The notes under the pieces were generated by a model. The model was not told the origin of the DNA and searched no databases. It saw only the letters and a program-made list of their open reading frames with translations. DNA of 64,000 nt from the NCBI GenBank assembly GCA_905235525.1, contig CAJOLW010000001.1, forward strand, positions 23,066 to 87,065, in the 5' to 3' direction. This stretch comes from an uncultured Bacteroidaceae bacterium. Its GTDB lineage: Bacteria > Bacteroidota > Bacteroidia > Bacteroidales > Bacteroidaceae. Made by a program: the position numbers and the translations under genes. Shown piece after piece: positions 63,842-64,000 of this stretch (position 1 is its first letter; every line of letters starts with the position of its first letter).

Positions 63842-64000
63842 ATGATTATAGACAGTTTTATCATTGAGGGATTTTCCAACATTGAGCATATACGTTTGGA
63901 CGTTGGAGCGATAAACGCCCTCATCGCCCCTAACGGTTATGGCAAGAGTAACGTTCTCAGTGCCATCAGTTTTGGTTTGATGTATCTGAATGCCAATGAA
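63842..64000 (+). CDS. OLD/SMC-like AAA ATPase, 5' part (runs off the right edge)
   Basis: The first 53 residues read MIIDSFIIEGFSNIEHIRLDVGAINALIAPNGYGKSNVLSAISF. This is the N-terminal strand and Walker A (APNGYGKSN) of the AAA_15/AAA_21 ABC-type ATPases. Such proteins occur in OLD nucleases, Gabija, Septu, retron and AbiEii-like defence modules, and also as orphan regulators. The remainder of the gene and its partner, which would decide, lie outside the window. The start codon directly follows the second operator palindrome. Confidence 0.75.
   Translation, partial: MIIDSFIIEGFSNIEHIRLDVGAINALIAPNGYGKSNVLSAISFGLMYLNANE

Overview
The window looks like a chromosomal segment of a Bacteroidetes, most likely a Prevotella-like Bacteroidales bacterium. 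The evidence is the recurrent -7 promoter box TAnnTTTG (usually with an upstream TTTG), A-rich leaders instead of strong Shine-Dalgarno sites, a type III glutamine synthetase, a complete Na+-translocating Nqr cluster, a BspA-type repeat remnant, many SpII lipoproteins with SC(N/S) lipoboxes, and an SRP RNA next to ffh. Species assignment is inference.

Layout. 0-0.5 kb: 5' part of dapF (minus), with a pair of inverted GC-rich palindromes (REPIN-like) inside its reading frame. 0.6-10.2 kb: a glutamine/nitrogen cluster. It starts with a 44-codon Gln/Asn-rich leader ORF and a strong attenuator hairpin, then P-II (glnB/glnK), amtB, an outer-membrane protein, a degenerate ThiD-AraC fusion regulator, the PLP synthase genes pdxS-pdxT, asnB and glnN (GSIII). 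10.2-12 kb: a dispersed hairpin repeat and two joined pseudogene fragments (BspA-like and AAA-type ATPase). 12-15.9 kb: a beta-helix lipoprotein, a structured intergenic region and dnaB (minus). 15.9-21.7 kb: nqrABCDEF, with the last gene frameshifted. 21.7-27.1 kb: an SsuA-like lipoprotein, a TPR protein and a UPF1-like helicase. 27.1-34.2 kb: three tRNAs, mazG, metH-smpB-DUF4375 (minus, metH disrupted), a lipoprotein, a NUDIX enzyme, tRNA-Thr and SRP RNA. 34.2-45 kb: dedA, ffh, folD, tRNA-His, a CE15 esterase, DUF4301, rsmG, an MBL hydrolase, a sigma-54 activator, lptE and secG. 45-50.2 kb: an HU/SPOR protein, an FHA protein, two AraC regulators and nhaA. 50.2-57.2 kb: a probable iron/heme-linked set (outer-membrane protein, imelysin, di-heme oxidoreductase, fused cytochrome c synthase CcsBA). 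57.2-62.6 kb: a Rid protein, a DUF1573 protein, yidC and a peptide transporter. 62.6-64 kb: a hicAB remnant and the start of an ATPase gene whose promoter is flanked by two 28-bp palindromic operators.

How the genes fit together. P-II, AmtB, GSIII and AsnB form an ammonium-uptake and amidation module; PdxT also consumes glutamine. Nqr and NhaA share a sodium economy. SRP RNA, Ffh, SecG and YidC are membrane-protein export parts. CcsBA would mature the di-heme protein beside it.

Two things stand out. The leader ORF before the P-II/amtB genes has the architecture of a classical transcription attenuator, including a 7-nt antiterminator complement at its end. Separately, six recognisable genes (nqrF, metH, imelysin, POT transporter, hicB, BspA fragment) carry frameshifts, so either decay or sequence errors must be considered before trusting any of them.
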